Positions 61,695 through 64,000 of a stretch of DNA of 64,000 bases are shown in pieces. This DNA is from Alteribacillus sp041949975 (GTDB lineage: Bacteria; Bacillota; Bacilli; Bacillales; Marinococcaceae). Location: the NCBI RefSeq assembly GCF_041949975.1, contig NZ_JBHFQG010000015.1:19551-83550 (forward strand), written 5' to 3'. A program made the position numbers and the translations under genes. The notes beneath the pieces are model-generated. The model was not told the origin of the DNA. It saw nothing but the letters and a program-made list of their open reading frames with translations, and made no database searches. The stretch's first letter is position 1, and every line of letters starts with the position of its first letter.

Positions 61695-62096
61695 TTACAC
61701 AGCTGTATGTTTTCGTACAGCAAGGGTACAGCGTGAAACACAAATCAATTTGCCAATTTCATCTGTGATTTTTACATCCCAGACCATAGTTGTTTTGCCT
61801 TTATGTACCGGTGTTCCTACAGCTGTGACTTCTCCATTGTCTTTGCTGCGAATATGGTTTGCATTAATTTCTAAACCTACAACATATTCGTTCTCTTGAT
61901 CAATAAGATTCCAGCCCCCAATACTTGCTACACTTTCAGCAAGAACAACAGAAGCCCCGCCATGAAGCAGTCCCATTGGCTAGCGTGTTGCATTATGAAC
62001 CGGCATCATTGCTGTTACCCTATCCTCACTGATTTCAACAAATTCAATAGCTTCAATAATAGTGTTTTTCACATACTTATCCTGCAGGATACTCAT
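61695..62096 (-). pseudogene. PaaI/YuxO-like hotdog thioesterase interrupted by an amber codon
   Basis: ATG at 62096 (AAGGGGAG upstream) reads MSILQDKYVKNTIIEAIEF..VHNATR, then TAG at 61980-61982, then PMGLLHGGASVVLAESVAS to the end in the same frame. HGGAS is the hotdog active site; Gln stands where TAG is in relatives (CAG to TAG by one change). Only the shorter part after MGLLHGG could be made, lacking the N-terminal 39 residues. Confidence 0.82.
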
Positions 62097-62275
62097 ACCC
62101 GTCATCTCCCCTTCCATTATTTGTATAGTATATCATACATTATAAAAAGTTGATTACGTGTCAATTTCTTATAAGGATGAATCATAATAAAATAAATGAA
62201 CATTTCTTTTGTATAAACATAATTATGGGGATACTATATAAAAGAGAAAATATTTGTAAAGAGAGGAAGAAAAAG

Positions 62276-62920
62276 TTGTTTACTTTTCAAGACGTTGTAT
62301 ATAAAGATATTTTAGGAATAAACCATTTGAGTATCGATAAAGAACAAGTGACTTGTCTTGTTGGTGAAAGCGGGACGGGAAAATCGACGTTATTAAAATT
62401 AATGAACAATATGGTTTCAGCTACAAGCGGAACCATTTCGTATAAGCACAATCCGGTTGAAGAGATGAATCCTGTCGTTTTGAGACGTGATATATCTATG
62501 TTGTCCCAAACCCCAGTTCTGTTCGGTGAAACGATAAAAGAGAATCTGGAGGCAGGGCTTTTGTTTGCAGAAAAATCTCCAGCAGATGACAAGAAATTAA
62601 TAGATGCTATGAATTATTTTTATTTACATAAAGATTTAGACGAAAAAGCAGAAACCCTTTCAGGAGGGGAACAACAGCGTCTTGCTCTTGCGAGGATGAT
62701 TCTTTTAGATTCGCCTGTATTCTTGCTTGATGAGCCTACTTCAGCATTAGATGAAGACTTGGAGCATGAGGTGATGAAACAATTTATCGATCATGCCAGA
62801 AACCATAAAAAAACAGTTATTTTTGTCACTCATTCCAAAGCAATAGCAAAAGAATTCTCCGACAGAATAGTCGATATTACACCGTTTTCAAAAAAAGGAA
62901 GTGTTAAGCTTGAACGATAA
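62276..62920 (+). CDS. fetA: ABC transporter ATP-binding protein, YjkB/FetA-like
   Basis: 214 residues from TTG at 62276 (GAGAGG nine bases upstream). Walker A GESGTGKST, signature LSGGEQQR and Walker B VFLLDEPTSALD are intact. The genes overlap by 11 bp with a UPF0014/FetB permease. In E. coli FetAB exports iron; B. subtilis YjkAB is the relative. Confidence 0.88.
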   Translation: MFTFQDVVYKDILGINHLSIDKEQVTCLVGESGTGKSTLLKLMNNMVSATSGTISYKHNPVEEMNPVVLRRDISMLSQTPVLFGETIKENLEAGLLFAEKSPADDKKLIDAMNYFYLHKDLDEKAETLSGGEQQRLALARMILLDSPVFLLDEPTSALDEDLEHEVMKQFIDHARNHKKTVIFVTHSKAIAKEFSDRIVDITPFSKKGSVKLER

Positions 62921-63695
62921 CATTATCGATCTTACCTTATGGCAGCTGCTTTCTGCATATGTGTTCATTATTATTTTGTTTATTATCGTGAGAATAAGAA
63001 AAATTCCGAGGAGTAAAGAAATATTAATTTCTACGCTGCGAATGACTTTTCAATTATTGATCGTTGGGTACATATTGATGTATTTGTTTGATAATCCTCA
63101 TCCTCTGCTAACGACAGCAGTAGTATTAATTATGGTTACTTTCGCCATTTGGAACATATACAAGCGTGTGCGCACTGATTTAAATAAGAAAATGAAACAA
63201 ATTATCGCTGTATCGATGGCTGTCGGAACGCTTTCTAGTCTCATTTATTTTAATTTTGTTGTAATACAATTTTCTCCCTGGTATGAGCCGCGCTATTTTA
63301 TTCCTATAGCTGGTATGATTATCGGAAATTCTATGACGGGCATAACTTTAGGGGTACAAACCTTGATGGAAGGAATGAAAGATCAACGCGGCCGTGTTGA
63401 AGCAGCTTTAATGTTAGGAGCTACCCCAAAAGAAGCAACCAGGAAAATGGTTAATCAAGCATTTGATTCAGCTATACTGCCAACGATTAACTCGATGGTT
63501 GGAACGGGCATTGTATTTTTACCTGGTATGATGACAGGCCAAATTTTAGCCGGTGTTAACCCAATCACAGCGATTGAATATCAAATAGCTATTTTACTCG
63601 GTATAACTGGAGCGGTGGCCCTTACGGTTATTTTGTTTGTACAGAACGGTTATAAAGTTTTTTTTAATAATAAAAGTCAGCTGCATCAAGAATAA
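62910..63695 (+). CDS. fetB: UPF0014 family permease, YjkA/FetB-like
   Basis: 261 residues, six or seven membrane helices. RMTFQLLIVGYILMYLFDN, IAGMIIGNSMTGITLGVQTL, EAALMLGATPKEA and FLPGMMTGQILAGVNP are FetB motifs. TTG start at 62910 with AAGGAAG eight bases upstream; GTG 62901 is less likely. Probably an iron exporter, in contrast to the siderophore importer side of this region. Confidence 0.9.
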   Translation: MNDNIIDLTLWQLLSAYVFIIILFIIVRIRKIPRSKEILISTLRMTFQLLIVGYILMYLFDNPHPLLTTAVVLIMVTFAIWNIYKRVRTDLNKKMKQIIAVSMAVGTLSSLIYFNFVVIQFSPWYEPRYFIPIAGMIIGNSMTGITLGVQTLMEGMKDQRGRVEAALMLGATPKEATRKMVNQAFDSAILPTINSMVGTGIVFLPGMMTGQILAGVNPITAIEYQIAILLGITGAVALTVILFVQNGYKVFFNNKSQLHQE

Positions 63696-63734
63696 AGCTA
63701 AGCGGTATCACTGAACAACATTAAGGGGGCTGTA

Positions 63735-64000
63735 TCAAAAGCCTCTAAACTGAAAAGCCATGGGACGCCATCCAAGAAGATGGTGACCATGGCTTTTTTT
63801 GTAGATGTTTATGCTGCTTGCTTCTTTTGGCGGCGTTTCGCCGCCGCCACTTTTCTCATGTTTGTGAGCCAGGGCTACCCAGCCGAACTCCACGTGGACT
63901 TTTTCCAGCCCTCGCAGGAGGAATCGCTGGTACCCGAGGTTTTGTTTGACATGACCAAATACACTCTCCACGTCCGTTTTTCGGCGCGCGTAGAGTGTTC
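63735..64000 (-). mobile_element. IS1182-like transposase, C-terminal part at the window edge
   Basis: Reading in from the right edge: LYARRKTDVESVFGHVKQNL followed by GYQRFLLRGLEKVHVEFGWV and ALAHKHEK, the C-terminal DDE domain with the catalytic Glu (DVESVFG) of the IS1182/IS5 group. The frame continues to the window end. GGGGGCTGTATCAAAAGCC at 63724 is probably the terminal inverted repeat of the element. Confidence 0.85.

Overview
The window looks like a chromosomal segment from a low-GC, Gram-positive, aerobic member of the Bacillaceae, probably salt- or alkali-adapted. The evidence is a B. subtilis-like gene set (mntABCD, thi operon with TPP riboswitch, yisL, moaC, pbuG, topB, mhq genes, sleB), strong Shine-Dalgarno sites with many TTG/GTG starts, 7-1-7 Fur boxes, very acidic surface proteins, a K+/H+-type antiporter and a decayed betaine (BCCT) carrier. 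No rRNA, tRNA, CRISPR array or intact prophage was seen.

Left part (1-16 kb): a marR gene coupled to a SwrC-type RND exporter that runs off the left edge; a second marR; type II pantothenate kinase; cardiolipin synthase; glycerate kinase; a MntR-type Mn(II) ABC operon (mntABCD) with a box about 390 bp upstream; then a minus-strand set sqdB-sqdX-gtrA. SqdB (UDP-sulfoquinovose synthase) and SqdX (sulfoquinovosyltransferase) together make the sulfolipid SQDG, an uncommon lipid for this group.

Middle (16-35 kb): a TPP-riboswitch-controlled tenI-thiO-thiS-thiG-thiF operon, an MFS transporter with a tautomerase, an acidic lipoprotein, an AEC transporter, a CPA antiporter, a catalytic-domain-only tyrosine recombinase, a small K+ channel, thiW, pbuG with PurR-like boxes, moaC, yisL, a broken SMR (guanidine exporter-like) gene pair still preceded by a guanidine-I (ykkC) riboswitch, a DUF3231 gene, a broken DUF421 gene, topB and a 2OG-Fe dioxygenase.

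Right part (37-64 kb): a compact gas vesicle cluster (leader gene, gvpA, gvpO, gvpN, gvpF, gvpG, gvpL, gvpS, gvpK, gvpJ, then a 58-codon ORF); sleB; a BCCT pseudogene; an acyl-CoA dehydrogenase; an SDR stress protein; a five-gene Fur-controlled hydroxamate/citrate siderophore operon of the schizokinen/rhizobactin type; a MarR-mhqO-mhqD quinone-response operon behind a perfect palindrome; DMT transporters; small stress genes; an amber-interrupted hotdog thioesterase; fetAB-like genes; and transposase remnants (IS110-like and IS1182-like).

Two families of dispersed non-coding repeats occupy many of the long gaps; two copies of one family, 30.6 kb apart, are almost identical. At least six genes are visibly broken, so the segment is undergoing gene decay alongside specialised functions (buoyancy, sulfolipid, iron and manganese uptake).
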